DNA of 64,000 nucleotides from Acidobacteriota bacterium (GCA_009838525.1 VXRJ01000011.1:32162-96161), one strand, 5' to 3'. Positions 24,872 to 34,130 are shown, counted from the first letter of the stretch. The notes: generated by a model not told the origin, from the letters alone. A program made the numbers and translations.

Positions 24872-25582
24872 CTAGCAGATCGTCCCGAACGTGTAACCGT
24901 CGGCGCGCAATTTCGGGATCAGCAGGCGGACCGCGTCCACGGTGTGGCCGCGTTCGGCCACGGGGTTTCGGTGATGGCCATCATGCATCACGATGATGTC
25001 GCCGCCGGAGACGCGGCGGGCAAGCCGCGCCGCCAGACCCGCCGGGTCCGGCCGGCGGTACCAGTTGAAGTCCCAGAGGCTCCAGCCCCAACCGACCAGG
25101 GAATAGCCTGCGCGCTCGAGGCCGGCATACATCCAGCCGCTCCGGAAGCCGGCGTGGGGGCGGAACGCCCGACAGGGCGTTCCGCCGGTGAGCTGCTCGA
25201 TGCGAGCTGCCACGGCCTGAAGTCGCTGCGCGAGCACGTCCGGCGACAGGAACGCCCAACCGCGCGTATCCGTGTGAATACCCACCGCGTGGCCCTCTTC
25301 GAACATGCGCCGAACGAGGGGCGCGGTATCCTCGTTCAGATGGCGATCGATGATGAAGAAGGTCGCGCGGGCATTGAACTCGGCGAGAACGTCGAGCAGG
25401 TCGGGCGTCGCGGTCGGATTCGGGCCGTCGTCGAACGTCAGGTAGACCGCGGGCGCGTCATCGCCTTCGGGCATGCTCCAGAGCGAGGGTGCGGTTGGGC
25501 GCGCGTCGAGCAGGAAGGGAAAAGGCGCGGCATGAGCGAGCGCTGCCAGACCGGCGCCGATTGCCATCAACAGCCAGAACAT
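24872..25582 (-). CDS. Polysaccharide deacetylase family protein
   Basis: A 236-residue NodB-homology carbohydrate esterase (family 4 type). Residues 1-18 form a membrane anchor or signal peptide. Motif 1 YLTFDDGPNPTATPDLL contains the Asp base and metal-binding Asp; motif 2 HAVGIHTDTRGWAFL gives one metal His but the usual second is displaced (HxxxD); motif 3 RAFRPHAGFRSGWMY has the Arg, and IIVMHDGHH the late His. It should remove N- or O-acetyl groups from peptidoglycan or a polysaccharide. The stop is followed by CAG (TAGCAG). Its 5' end overlaps the assigned start of the divergent pcm, so one of these starts may be wrong. Confidence 0.85.
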   Translation of the reverse strand: MFWLLMAIGAGLAALAHAAPFPFLLDARPTAPSLWSMPEGDDAPAVYLTFDDGPNPTATPDLLDVLAEFNARATFFIIDRHLNEDTAPLVRRMFEEGHAVGIHTDTRGWAFLSPDVLAQRLQAVAARIEQLTGGTPCRAFRPHAGFRSGWMYAGLERAGYSLVGWGWSLWDFNWYRRPDPAGLAARLARRVSGGDIIVMHDGHHRNPVAERGHTVDAVRLLIPKLRADGYTFGTIC

Positions 25583-26398
25583 CGTCGATCTCCTGATCGT
25601 CGCCGAAAGCAGCGCTTCAGCCGAACCCTCGCTTCCGTCGCCACCGTCTGCGCCACCGCCCTCACCGTCCCCGGGTGCGCCGCCGGCCCGGTCCAGTCGG
25701 CCGGCGGAACTGCGAGCGTGTCCGAGTCGGCGCCCCAACGTCAAGCCGGCGGTCCGACCGACCGTCTCGAGGAGCGGCAGCAAATGGTGGAACGACAGCT
25801 CCGCGACCGCGGCATCTCTGACGAGGCAGTGCTCTCGGCGATGATCGCCGTGCCGAGACATCGCTTTGTCCCGGCGGACCTGGCGGCAAGCGCCTACGAC
25901 GACCATCCGCTTCCCATCGGCTACGAGCAGACGATCTCACAGCCCTACGTCGTCGCGTTCATGACCGAGGCGGCGGGAATCCGGCCCGATAGCCGGGTCC
26001 TGGAGATCGGTACCGGCTCCGGTTACCAGGCGGCGGTTCTCGCCGAGATCGCGAGCCGCGTCCACACCATCGAGATCGTCACGGAACTGGCTGAACGGTC
26101 CGGCGCGCTACTGGCCGAGTTGGGCTACGACAACATCGCGGTGCGGACCGGAGACGGGTACCGGGGCTGGCCGGAAGAGGCGCCGTTCGACGCCATCGTC
26201 GTCACCGCCGCACCGGACCACGTGCCTCCGGCGCTCGTGGAGCAACTCGCCGTCGGCGCGCGACTGGTGATTCCCGTCGGCAGCTTCTACCAGGACATCC
26301 TGATCGTGACGAAGACCGAAACCGGGACGACGACCCAGTCGGTGCTGCCGGTCCGTTTTGTTCCGATGACGGGAGAAGCGCAGGAAGGGCGCCGGTAG
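25532..26398 (+). CDS. pcm: Protein-L-isoaspartate O-methyltransferase, exported form
   Basis: A SAM-dependent repair methyltransferase. The catalytic domain (last 205 residues) is clear: MVERQLRDRGISDEAVLSAM, VPRHRFVP, the SAM motif LEIGTGSGYQAAVLAEI and GDGYRGWPEEAPFDAI. Upstream in the same frame is a hydrophobic stretch ending in VPGCAAG, a lipobox-like site, preceded by a basic RRRKQRFSR segment; this suggests a lipoprotein. I place the start at the ATG at 25532, which overlaps the divergent deacetylase gene by 51 bases; if the extension is not real, the ATG at 25784 starts a normal cytoplasmic Pcm (204 aa). The substrate, isoaspartate in damaged proteins, is known for the family. Confidence 0.85.
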   Translation: MSERCQTGADCHQQPEHRRSPDRRRKQRFSRTLASVATVCATALTVPGCAAGPVQSAGGTASVSESAPQRQAGGPTDRLEERQQMVERQLRDRGISDEAVLSAMIAVPRHRFVPADLAASAYDDHPLPIGYEQTISQPYVVAFMTEAAGIRPDSRVLEIGTGSGYQAAVLAEIASRVHTIEIVTELAERSGALLAELGYDNIAVRTGDGYRGWPEEAPFDAIVVTAAPDHVPPALVEQLAVGARLVIPVGSFYQDILIVTKTETGTTTQSVLPVRFVPMTGEAQEGRR

Positions 26399-26424
26399 CC
26401 TTCCCAGACGGGCAGGTCTAGCAG

Positions 26425-27501
26425 CTAGGCCATCGGCGCGGCGGCCACCGGTTCCCTGAAACTGGCGATGGACACCTGCGCGGCGGCCTGCTCGGCAATC
26501 CGGCGGAACGCACGGCTGGCCGGCGAATCCGGCTCGGCGCTCACGATGGGGGCGCCGGTGTCGCTGCCGACGCGGATCGGGGCATAGATCGGAATCTGTC
26601 CCAGGAAGGGCACGCCGAGCTCCTCCGCGACTCGCTCGCCACCCCCGCGTCCGAAGAGATCCGCTTCGTCGCCGCATTGGGGGCAGGCGTAGTAGCTCAT
26701 GTTCTCGACGATGCCGAGCGTCGGGATGTTCAGCTTGCGGTACATCCCGACGGCGCGCCGGCTGTCCGCCAGCGAGACCGTCTGAGGCGTGGTCACGACG
26801 ACGGCGCCGGTCACCGGCACCGTCTGGCTCAGGCTTAGTGCGACATCACCGGTTCCCGGCGGCATGTCGACGACCAGATAGTCGAGCTCGCCCCAGTTGA
26901 CGTCCTGAAAGAACTGTCGAACCACGCCGTGCAGCATTGGACCCCGCCAGATGATCGGCGCGTCGGCGGTTGTCAGGAAGCCCATCGACACGAGGCGGAT
27001 GCCGTGCTTCTCGGCCGGACGGATCTTCCTCCCATCCGATTCGAGCTTCGCGTCGACGCCGAGCATGATCGGCACGTTGGGACCGTAAACGTCGGCGTCG
27101 ATGATGCCGACCCGCCCGCCGTAGCGCGCAAGGCCGACCGCCAGGTTGACCGCTACCGTGGTCTTGCCCACTCCCCCCTTGCCCGCGCCCACCGCAATGA
27201 TGTTGCGAACACCCGGGATCGGCTGCTGCTGCGCCGGGGAGGCCGCCGCGGAACGAACGCTCGCCGTCATCTCGACCGCAACGTCGGCTACTCCGTCCAG
27301 CGCTGCGACCACCTCGCGCGCCTGCTGCTGCATCTGATCCTTGACGGGGCAGGCCGGAGTGGTCAGCTCGATCGTGAAGGCGACTCGGCCACCGTCGATC
27401 GTCAGGTTCTTGACGAAGCCGAGGCTGACGATGTCGCGCCCCAGGTCGGGATCGGTCACTGCCCGAAGCGCGTCGAGTACTGCCGTGTCTGTGATGGTCA
27501 T
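26425..27501 (-). CDS. apbC: Mrp/NBP35-family Fe-S carrier ATPase
   Basis: A 358-residue P-loop NTPase that carries and delivers Fe-S clusters. Residues 1 to about 80 form the MIP18/DUF59 domain (AVTDPDLGRDIVSLGFV). The ATPase part has a deviant Walker A VGAGKGGVGKTTVAVNLA near residue 110, Walker B DYLVVDMPPGTGDV near 215, and the cluster-binding Cys pair in MSYYACPQCGDE near 278. Convergent with pcm. A short gene with a DnaJ-like zinc centre lies 38 bases upstream on the same strand. Confidence 0.93.
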   Translation of the reverse strand: MTITDTAVLDALRAVTDPDLGRDIVSLGFVKNLTIDGGRVAFTIELTTPACPVKDQMQQQAREVVAALDGVADVAVEMTASVRSAAASPAQQQPIPGVRNIIAVGAGKGGVGKTTVAVNLAVGLARYGGRVGIIDADVYGPNVPIMLGVDAKLESDGRKIRPAEKHGIRLVSMGFLTTADAPIIWRGPMLHGVVRQFFQDVNWGELDYLVVDMPPGTGDVALSLSQTVPVTGAVVVTTPQTVSLADSRRAVGMYRKLNIPTLGIVENMSYYACPQCGDEADLFGRGGGERVAEELGVPFLGQIPIYAPIRVGSDTGAPIVSAEPDSPASRAFRRIAEQAAAQVSIASFREPVAAAPMA

Positions 27502-27539
27502 GAAGTTGCAGGAATCCTGAGCGTCACCGCACCGCGCGG

Positions 27540-28004
27540 TCACTGCACCGCAATACGAACCTCGACATGAGTCCTGTCCGCCCCGGGCGGCGCAAGCGCA
27601 TACCGCAGGCAGGCGCCATCGTGCACGCCCGGCGGCACGGGAAGGTGTAGACGATGCTCCAGCAGGCCGGAACCGGAACCACAGCAGAGGCTGCACAAAC
27701 CGCTCTGCAGTTCGCCCCGGCCGCCGCAGGCCGGGCAGGTGTGGCGCACCGTCAAATCGAGCGGCAGGCGCACTCCCTCGAGCGCCTGGCGAGCGGTCAA
27801 CTCGAACCGCGCGTGGCGGGTGACCGGATCGTCCGCTGCCGGTTCCCCGGCCCGGAACCGAGCGAGCATCCTATCGACGATCGGCCGCATCGAGGGGAAG
27901 TCGACCGCCACCTCGTCCGCAAGGACTGGGTGGCGCGTCGGCCCGAGACGGTTGCCGATGTCGTCGATCGCCCGCAGGGTGTCAGGCACCCGGTCATCCA
28001 ACAT
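27540..28004 (-). CDS. Protein with single DnaJ-type zinc centre and client-binding-like domain
   Basis: A 154-residue protein with no J domain. Residues about 98-118 read HTCPACGGRGELQSGLCSLC followed by CGSGSG: two CxxCxGxG-like repeats, of which DnaJ has four, so one zinc centre rather than two. After it, LLEHRLHLPVPPGVHDGACL matches the strand that follows the zinc domain in DnaJ (..VKIPPGVDDG..). The N-terminal 90 residues are helical and unrecognised. It may be a stand-alone chaperone module or a partner of another protein, perhaps linked to Mrp directly downstream. A good promoter lies just upstream. Confidence 0.65.
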   Translation of the reverse strand: MLDDRVPDTLRAIDDIGNRLGPTRHPVLADEVAVDFPSMRPIVDRMLARFRAGEPAADDPVTRHARFELTARQALEGVRLPLDLTVRHTCPACGGRGELQSGLCSLCCGSGSGLLEHRLHLPVPPGVHDGACLRYALAPPGADRTHVEVRIAVQ

Positions 28005-28013
28005 CCGATTCGT

Positions 28014-28043
28014 ACGATAGGAGCCGCTTCGAACGATTGTCAA
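28014..28043 (-). promoter_or_regulatory. Sigma70-type promoter, leaderless arrangement
   Basis: On the minus strand, a perfect -35 TTGACA (28038-28043), an 18-base spacer and -10 TATCGT (28014-28019). Only nine bases separate the -10 box from the ATG at 28004, so transcription would start at about the start codon. This is the clearest example in the window of a full promoter directly abutting a coding region. Confidence 0.7.
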
Positions 28044-28114
28044 GGTGCGCGTGGGGATGGTCTGGTGTACGATCCGGCCCGGCCCGGTTCGGGACCGGTT
28101 GGATGGACAGGACG

Positions 28115-28339
28115 ATGGAATACAGCATTCAGAGCGAGGCGCGCGCGGGGCACTGGGTGGCTTGGCTGACGGCGCCGGGAACGTCGACACCGGTCGGATC
28201 CGTGCTGGTCCCGGGACAGACCCAGGAGGAAGCGGAGTCGAACATCAGGCAATGGATGGACCGGATCTCGCGCGATCCCAGCCTGCTGCCACCGCCGCCC
28301 CCGCCGGCGCCGCCTGCCGAAGACGACGGCGCGTCCTGA
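28115..28339 (+). CDS. Small HicB-like-fold protein, copy 1
   Basis: A 74-residue protein. The pattern EYSIQSEARAGHWVAWL, then PGQTQEEAESNIRQWM, is that of a HicB-like or type II-antitoxin-like beta-alpha fold in which an aromatic/Gly strand leads to a helix with EEA. The C-terminus is Pro-rich and acidic. It resembles the 102-residue protein at 34131-34439. AGGA lies 6 bases before the ATG at 28115; a start at 28103 is possible. It lies convergent with, and 9 bases from, addA. Function unknown. Confidence 0.6.
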   Translation: MEYSIQSEARAGHWVAWLTAPGTSTPVGSVLVPGQTQEEAESNIRQWMDRISRDPSLLPPPPPPAPPAEDDGAS

Positions 28340-28348
28340 GCGCCGCTT

Positions 28349-31156
28349 CTAGGCCCGATCGACGATGGCCAGGCGATGGGGCTGGCCGCTCGTTCCAGTC
28401 CAGCGGACCGTGTCGCGCACGGTCGCGGCGTGAGCCATCAGGTCGACAAGGGGCGCCGGAAGCGCTTCCGCGAGACTGCCGGGGTTGCAGGCGATGGCGC
28501 CAGCGTCGTCGAGGACCGCTGAGAGATAGAGACGGTCGCGCGCGCGGGTGGCGGCGACGTACAGCAAGCGCTTTGTTTCCTCCAGATCGCGGAGACGTTC
28601 TTCCTGATCGGCCGGCGTCCGGTAGGGCGACACGCTGACCCACGGCTTCCCCGCCGTGTCCGTGGCCACACGGATGGCCGCTCCGCCCAAACCCGTGCCG
28701 CGCCCCAGATCGACCAGCATCACGATCGGGAACTCCAGCCCCTTGGCGGCATGGACCGTCATCAGGTTGACCGCGTCGAACGCATCGACCACCGCGTTGG
28801 AGACATCGCCCGAAAGATGATCGATGTGGTCGGCGACATGCGCCATCGTGGCGTAGCCGCGGTTCTGCACGCGACGGACCAGGTTTCGGATCTTCTTGAC
28901 GTTCTCGCGGGCCTGTGCCGGATGACCTTCGCCAAGCTCGATGGAGTACGCCGACATCGCGAGGACCCGGTCGAGCACCTCGGCTGGTGGCAGGCGATCG
29001 ACCAGGCCGATCCAGCCCGGGACCGTGTCGCGCGCCAGGTCGAGCACCGTGCGGTCATGCGCGTCGAAGTCCAACGCGGCGGCGGGAAGCGTTCCGTCCA
29101 GCAGGGCGGCGGCGAGCTTGCCTCTCAGCGCGGCGAGCGCGGCGTCCGAGATTCCAATGAAACGCGAGCGTAGCAGGGCGGCGGCGCGGAGCTCCGAGCG
29201 CGGGTCGGCCAGGTAGCGAATCAGGGCGCGGACGTCCTTGATTTCGTCGGTGTCGAAGAAGCCGAGCCCCTTGTAGACGCACGTCTGGATGCCGCGCGCG
29301 TTGATCGCCCGCTCGAACTCGCGGTGGCTCTGGCGGGATCGGAAGAGGATGGCGACGTCGGTGGGAACCGGGCGGCGAGGCACGCCGGTGCGGCGGTCGC
29401 GCACGCTGCCCGTCTCGAGGAGGCGGGAGACTTCTCCGGCGACAAGGTCGGCCGTCCCTTCGACGCTATCGGCGACCGCGACCGCCACCACCGGCTCGTC
29501 CGCAGCCGTGACCGCCGGCGCATCCACCGGAAAGCGATCGCGCTCGTCGAAGCGGAACGCGTCACGGCGCCCGGACACCTTCGGCACCGCCGCGAACAGG
29601 TCGTTCAGGAAGGCGAGCAGGGGGGGAACGGTGCGGAAGCTGTTGGATATCGACTGACGAACGTCGGGGGAGGTCGCGCGGGAGGCAGACTCCCGCGCAC
29701 CCGGGCCTGCAGCGGAGGCGTCTCCGCCATCCGGTTCGCGGAGCGCGGCGACCGCGTTCGCGGCATCGTCAAGGACGGCAACGTCCGCGTCGCGGAACCG
29801 GTATATGGACTGCTTGCGGTCGCCGACGACAAAGACGCTGGGCGGGAGTGTTGCGTCGTGGACCAGGCCGGCGCCCTCCCCCCAGGATTGCACCAAGAGC
29901 GAAACCAGTTCCCACTGCGCCGGACTCGTGTCCTGAAACTCGTCGACGAGCACGTGGTGGTAGCGGGACTCCAGGCGAAAACGCGATCGCGCGAACTCGT
30001 CCATTCTCCGGAGGAGAGCCACGGCACGCTCCAGCAGATCGGAGAAGTCGAGGAGGGCACGGGCGTCGAGCTGACGGCGGTACGCGTCGACCGCGATCGT
30101 GAAGAGCTGGTGCACGCCGCGCGCCATCACGAGGTTGATGTCGCGGTCGAACCGGCCCAGCACGTCATGCATGATCGGGGCTGCCTCGACCGCCGCCGCG
30201 CGGAACCGCCTGGCGCGCGGGCCACTGCCGGAGAGCTGCGCGTCCGTGACCCGCTTGCGAGGCGTTCCCTGCTGCGTCAGGAAGTACGCCCGGCAGCGGT
30301 CCAGGGCGGCGCGGATCCGAACCGGGCCGCGTTCCGCCAGCGTGTCGAGGTCCGCGATGTCTCGCGCGATTACCGCGAACGGGCCGGCATCCGGCCCATC
30401 CGCGAGCAGCCGGCCAAGCACGCCATCCGCACCCTCCATACGGGCGGCGAGACGCGTCACTGCGGAGCGGCAGGCCTGCGCCGCCGTCAGATCGCGCGGC
30501 GTTCCGGCCAGGAAGCGCCGGATCGTCGTCTCCGCGGCCAGGCGCCGGCGCAGCAGCTCCGTCAGGGCGACGCGAATCCGCCATGGACCGATCTGCGCGA
30601 TCAGCATGGCAAGATCGGCATCGCTCTTCGCCATCCGGGTTCCGGCGCCGAGCGCCTGCTCCACCGCCTGCCGGACGATGTTCGGGATCTCGGTTTCGTC
30701 CGCCAGTCCGAAGCCCGGCTCGAGGTCCGCCTCCAGCGGGAACTCGTGGAGCAGCGAGAAGCAGAATGCGTCGATTGTGCTGATCGAGATCTCGCCGAGG
30801 CGGTCGCGCAACCTGGCCCATCGCTCCGCACCTTCCTCCGAGCCAAGGGCGTCGGCGCGCAACTCGCCGACGATACGCTCGCGCATCTCCGCTGCCGCCT
30901 GACGCGTGAAGGTGATCGCGAGGATGTTGATCGGATCGATGCCGGCACGAAGCAGGTTGAGGTAGCGGGTGACCAGCACTGTCGTCTTGCCGGTGCCGGC
31001 CGACGCTTCCAGCACGATGTTGCGTGTAGGGTCGACCGCCGCGGCGCGCGCCGCGCGATCGGGGGGCGCATCCGGCCCGGGCGGGGCAGCCGGTGCGGGT
31101 GACGGCTCGTCCGGCGCCGCATCGAACGGCAACCCGCCCTCAGAGATCCTCGACAT
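28349..31156 (-). CDS. addA: UvrD/RecB-type helicase subunit (AddA-like) without nuclease domain
   Basis: A 935-residue superfamily 1A helicase that unwinds DNA at double-strand breaks with its AddB partner. Walker A LEASAGTGKTTVLVTRYLN near residue 48, Walker B HVLVDEFQDTSPAQWE near residue 400, and motif V MTVHAAKGLEFPIVML near residue 800 are intact. The chain ends soon after motif VI (YVAATRARDRLYLSA), and the C-terminal PD-(D/E)xK nuclease domain normal in AddA (chain length about 1,150-1,250) is absent. Nuclease activity would therefore rest on AddB alone. The start ATG at 31156 overlaps the end of addB by 17 bases, so they form one operon. Confidence 0.9.
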   Translation of the reverse strand: MSRISEGGLPFDAAPDEPSPAPAAPPGPDAPPDRAARAAAVDPTRNIVLEASAGTGKTTVLVTRYLNLLRAGIDPINILAITFTRQAAAEMRERIVGELRADALGSEEGAERWARLRDRLGEISISTIDAFCFSLLHEFPLEADLEPGFGLADETEIPNIVRQAVEQALGAGTRMAKSDADLAMLIAQIGPWRIRVALTELLRRRLAAETTIRRFLAGTPRDLTAAQACRSAVTRLAARMEGADGVLGRLLADGPDAGPFAVIARDIADLDTLAERGPVRIRAALDRCRAYFLTQQGTPRKRVTDAQLSGSGPRARRFRAAAVEAAPIMHDVLGRFDRDINLVMARGVHQLFTIAVDAYRRQLDARALLDFSDLLERAVALLRRMDEFARSRFRLESRYHHVLVDEFQDTSPAQWELVSLLVQSWGEGAGLVHDATLPPSVFVVGDRKQSIYRFRDADVAVLDDAANAVAALREPDGGDASAAGPGARESASRATSPDVRQSISNSFRTVPPLLAFLNDLFAAVPKVSGRRDAFRFDERDRFPVDAPAVTAADEPVVAVAVADSVEGTADLVAGEVSRLLETGSVRDRRTGVPRRPVPTDVAILFRSRQSHREFERAINARGIQTCVYKGLGFFDTDEIKDVRALIRYLADPRSELRAAALLRSRFIGISDAALAALRGKLAAALLDGTLPAAALDFDAHDRTVLDLARDTVPGWIGLVDRLPPAEVLDRVLAMSAYSIELGEGHPAQARENVKKIRNLVRRVQNRGYATMAHVADHIDHLSGDVSNAVVDAFDAVNLMTVHAAKGLEFPIVMLVDLGRGTGLGGAAIRVATDTAGKPWVSVSPYRTPADQEERLRDLEETKRLLYVAATRARDRLYLSAVLDDAGAIACNPGSLAEALPAPLVDLMAHAATVRDTVRWTGTSGQPHRLAIVDRA

Positions 31157-33923
31157 AGTCCTTCCGGCACACCGTCTGGTAGGGACACATCGTGCAGCGG
31201 AACAGCTCCGCCGGACGCGGCGGGCACTTGCCGGCTTCGATTCCCGCCACCGCCGCGACGGCGCGGGCTTCACCCTCGTTCATCGCGTCAGCCACCTTCC
31301 CCTTGCCCTCCATCGGGACCGTCAGTCGCGACTCGCCGAACGCGACGTACATGCCGCCGGCGGCGCGCCACGAGCGGTCGCGGTAACCCCGCAACTGCTG
31401 TTCCGCACACCGCGCATAGAGCGGCAACTGCAGTGCCCGCGACCGATCCGGCGCGCGGCCGGTCTTGTAGTCGACGACCGTAAGCGTTCCGTCGGCATGC
31501 AGGTCGACGCGGTCGGCGCCGCCGCGGAGCGCAACGGTTCGGCGACCGCCGGCCGGGCCCATATCGAAGGAGCCGGCGATCCGATACTCGGGGAGCCGCT
31601 CGACGATGTCGGCCGTCCGGCTCTCCGCTTCCCGGCTGAACAACCGCTCGGCCAGACCGGAAGAAGCGGGCGAGCCGAACAGCCAGGCGCGCGCCACCGC
31701 CTGCTCCGCTGGCGGCAGCCGGGCCAGCTCGTCTTCCGCAACGCCCGCGAACCGCTCGAGGGCAACGTCGAACCTGTCGAGCGTGATGGCGCCGTGGCCG
31801 TCGCCCTGCCACGCACTGAAGAACCTCTCGAACACCTGGTGCAGGAAGCGGCCGCGCTCCTGCGCAGTCATCGTCTGCTCCTCGCCGTCTTCCTCCTCCA
31901 GGCGGAGCGTGTGGCGCGCGAAGTACTTGAAAGGGCAGTCGAGGTAACGCTCGAGGGCGCTGACCGCGTAGGCCCGGGGCGCCTGCGGACCGATGTCGCC
32001 GCGCAGGCGATCGCGCGCCATTCCGGCCTCGGCACGGGAAAGACGAAACGCGCGCCAGCGGTAGGCAATGGCATCGGCGGTTCCCGGGGTCGCCTCCGGC
32101 GACGCGGCTTCGCCGATGGGCGGCGCCGCCTCCCGATCGAACCCGTCTACATCGAGGTCTTCCAGCATCGGCGAGACGGCCACCGCCGCGTCATCCTCGA
32201 GGAGGAACGCGGAAACCCGCACCCGGCCGCGGGAAAGGCCGAGCAGGTCGCGGAACATGGCGCGCGCAGCCCGCAGCCGCTCGCTCTCGGGCGGCCACCC
32301 CAGGGAGGAAAGCATGCCGGCCGGATAGAAGATGTTCTTCTCCGCGCGGGGCGGCCAGTCCGCTTCGGTCAGGCCGGCGAGGAAAAGGCAACCGAACCGT
32401 CCGTAGGCGGCGGCGTGGGGGTCGATCAAGTGAACATCGCCGTCTCGGACCGCACTGCGGTCGGGTGGATACGTCCGGCCCTCGATCCAGCGACGGACGA
32501 CCGATGCGAGTTCAGCGAGCGTGACGTTGGCGTCGCCCGCATTCAAGGCACGGTGGGCGGTCTCGAGCGCGCTGAGGCCCTCGTGGATCAGGGACCGGGT
32601 GCGGGCCGTTCGCTCGGCTATCGCGTCGCGGGGCTCGGGCGGCGGCGCAGCGTGACGGTGCAGGAGGGAACGGAGCGCGGCGAGATGATCCGCCAGAGGG
32701 CGCGGTTCGTCGAGGGTGGCGAGTTCGGAATCCGCAACCCCCGCGTCGTCCCCCGCGAAGTTGAAATGGGGATTGCGGGCAATTGACATCGTCGATGCAC
32801 TACGGTCGCCGGAGGCGTAATGGAGCACCAGGTCCACCGCCGCGGCGTACGGCTCGGCGGCGAGCGGGAGTCCGTCGCCGGGGCGGGGGCGGAGGTCTGC
32901 TTCCGCGAAGACCGGGGGGGCGAGATAGACGTATGGAAGGGGACGAGCGACAACGACGGCGGCCGAGAGCTGCGGATCGTCCCGGCGCGCCTGATCAACG
33001 GCGCGCGCGATGCCGCGCAGTTCCTCCTCGCGGTCGCGCCAGAGGAAGCAGGGGAGGTCGCCCGCGCCGCCGGTGGGCACAACCAGGCGCGGCGCCGGTA
33101 ACGTGTCGGGGGCGACACGCTCCTCGTCAATCCCCGGCAGGAGGTGATCGAGGCGCTCCCGGAGACCGCTGTCGAGCACCGCGTCGGTCGCGACAATCGA
33201 GACGCGCGCGAGTTGCGGCAGCCGGGCGAGCAGGTCGAAGTCGGCCGGGTAGAGTCCAGCCGGATGCGCAACCTCATCGGGGACGGTGACGATCACTTCG
33301 CGCAGCGGCTCGCGCGTGCCCGCGTTGCACAAGTGCTCGCGCAGGCGGTGTTCGTCGACGCCTCCCGCCGCATCCAGCCGGCGCTCGTAAGCTCGGAAAG
33401 CAGCTACGAGGAACCGGGTCTGATCCAGCAGGCGGCGCGCGCCGCGATCGATGTCGGCGCTCGGTTCGAGGTCGTTTACCAGCAGTCGCTCGAACGCGTC
33501 AACGGTTCGCTGGCGCCGGCGCAACTCATCGTAGAAGGCGAGGAACGCCGTGACGATGCCGGCCCGCAGACGGAACGGCGGCGGCGCGCCGACCGCCGCG
33601 GCGTCGCGGGCGGCAATGCCACCCAGCACTTCCCGCTCGACCTGGGTGAGCAGGCGCGCCCGGACCGCAGCCCGTTCGTGCAGCCAGTCGTACCAGTCGC
33701 CGCGGGGAAGGACTGCGGGGCGCACCGTCCCGTCGCGGCCCGACGCGTGCAACTGCCGCAGTGTCCGGCGCAACTGATCGGCGGCGGCCCGTGTAGGGAC
33801 GATGATAGCCCGCTCGCCGCCATCGAGCGCGATGCGCGCATCGGCGACGCGCGCCGCGATCGCCCGCTGGTACGCGCCCAGCGTAGGAGCGGAGAGCAGG
33901 CGGGTCTCGCGTGGCGTGATCAC
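31140..33923 (-). CDS. addB: AddB-like nuclease subunit with Fe-S PD-(D/E)xK domain
   Basis: A 927-residue protein. The N-terminal two thirds resemble an inactivated helicase: no Walker A is seen (VPTRAAADQLRRTLRQL instead). The C-terminal domain from about residue 660 is a RecB-type nuclease: AVSALERYLDCPFKYFARHTL gives the first Cys, then DRVDLHADGTLTVVDYKTG gives the D...DxK catalytic residues and LQLPLYARC the conserved Gln-Tyr; the end FRCTMCPYQTVCRKDY gives the other three Cys of the 4Fe-4S cluster. I start at the GTG at 33923; a start at 34070 would read through a palindrome. It functions with AddA in break processing. Confidence 0.88.
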   Translation of the reverse strand: MITPRETRLLSAPTLGAYQRAIAARVADARIALDGGERAIIVPTRAAADQLRRTLRQLHASGRDGTVRPAVLPRGDWYDWLHERAAVRARLLTQVEREVLGGIAARDAAAVGAPPPFRLRAGIVTAFLAFYDELRRRQRTVDAFERLLVNDLEPSADIDRGARRLLDQTRFLVAAFRAYERRLDAAGGVDEHRLREHLCNAGTREPLREVIVTVPDEVAHPAGLYPADFDLLARLPQLARVSIVATDAVLDSGLRERLDHLLPGIDEERVAPDTLPAPRLVVPTGGAGDLPCFLWRDREEELRGIARAVDQARRDDPQLSAAVVVARPLPYVYLAPPVFAEADLRPRPGDGLPLAAEPYAAAVDLVLHYASGDRSASTMSIARNPHFNFAGDDAGVADSELATLDEPRPLADHLAALRSLLHRHAAPPPEPRDAIAERTARTRSLIHEGLSALETAHRALNAGDANVTLAELASVVRRWIEGRTYPPDRSAVRDGDVHLIDPHAAAYGRFGCLFLAGLTEADWPPRAEKNIFYPAGMLSSLGWPPESERLRAARAMFRDLLGLSRGRVRVSAFLLEDDAAVAVSPMLEDLDVDGFDREAAPPIGEAASPEATPGTADAIAYRWRAFRLSRAEAGMARDRLRGDIGPQAPRAYAVSALERYLDCPFKYFARHTLRLEEEDGEEQTMTAQERGRFLHQVFERFFSAWQGDGHGAITLDRFDVALERFAGVAEDELARLPPAEQAVARAWLFGSPASSGLAERLFSREAESRTADIVERLPEYRIAGSFDMGPAGGRRTVALRGGADRVDLHADGTLTVVDYKTGRAPDRSRALQLPLYARCAEQQLRGYRDRSWRAAGGMYVAFGESRLTVPMEGKGKVADAMNEGEARAVAAVAGIEAGKCPPRPAELFRCTMCPYQTVCRKDYVEDL

Positions 33924-34032
33924 GATGGCCGAGTTCGCCGCCCACCGGGTTCCACCAGGGCGCAACCAGGCGTTACGTCGAGGGTGTGGATAGCCGGTGG
34001 AAGTTCGGTGGACAAGAGGTGCATTACGTGTT

Positions 34033-34053
34033 CGAGAAAATATTGTTTTCTCG
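34033..34053. repeat. Perfect palindrome CGAGAAAA-TATTG-TTTTCTCG
   Basis: An 8-bp perfect inverted repeat with a 5-base loop in the 207-base gap between divergent addB and the small gene at 34131. The AT-rich symmetry in a GC-rich gap suggests a repressor operator, possibly of a LexA-like or other damage regulator, or a hairpin. It is not the known LexA site of any group I can name. The rest of the gap is unremarkable, apart from GC-rich sequence next to addB. Confidence 0.55.
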
Positions 34054-34130
34054 TTCTTTCCCGCAGACATGCTGACTTGTCATTGTGGGTGCCACTTTCG
34101 CATGGTTCTTCGCTTGATCACATCACGCGC

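Noticed and set aside
24578..25531. Upstream part of the long frame that contains pcm
   Set aside because: It overlaps glk and the deacetylase on both strands and has no matching domain; only the lipobox-like part just before the methyltransferase looks coding.
34033..34053. Palindrome as an intrinsic terminator
   Set aside because: The stem is A/T-based with no GC core, and it lies between divergent genes, where no transcript ends; an operator is more likely.
33924..34070. Upstream extension of addB to a start at 34070
   Set aside because: It would translate through the AT-rich palindrome at 34033-34053 and adds residues unlike the family; the GTG at 33923 fits better.
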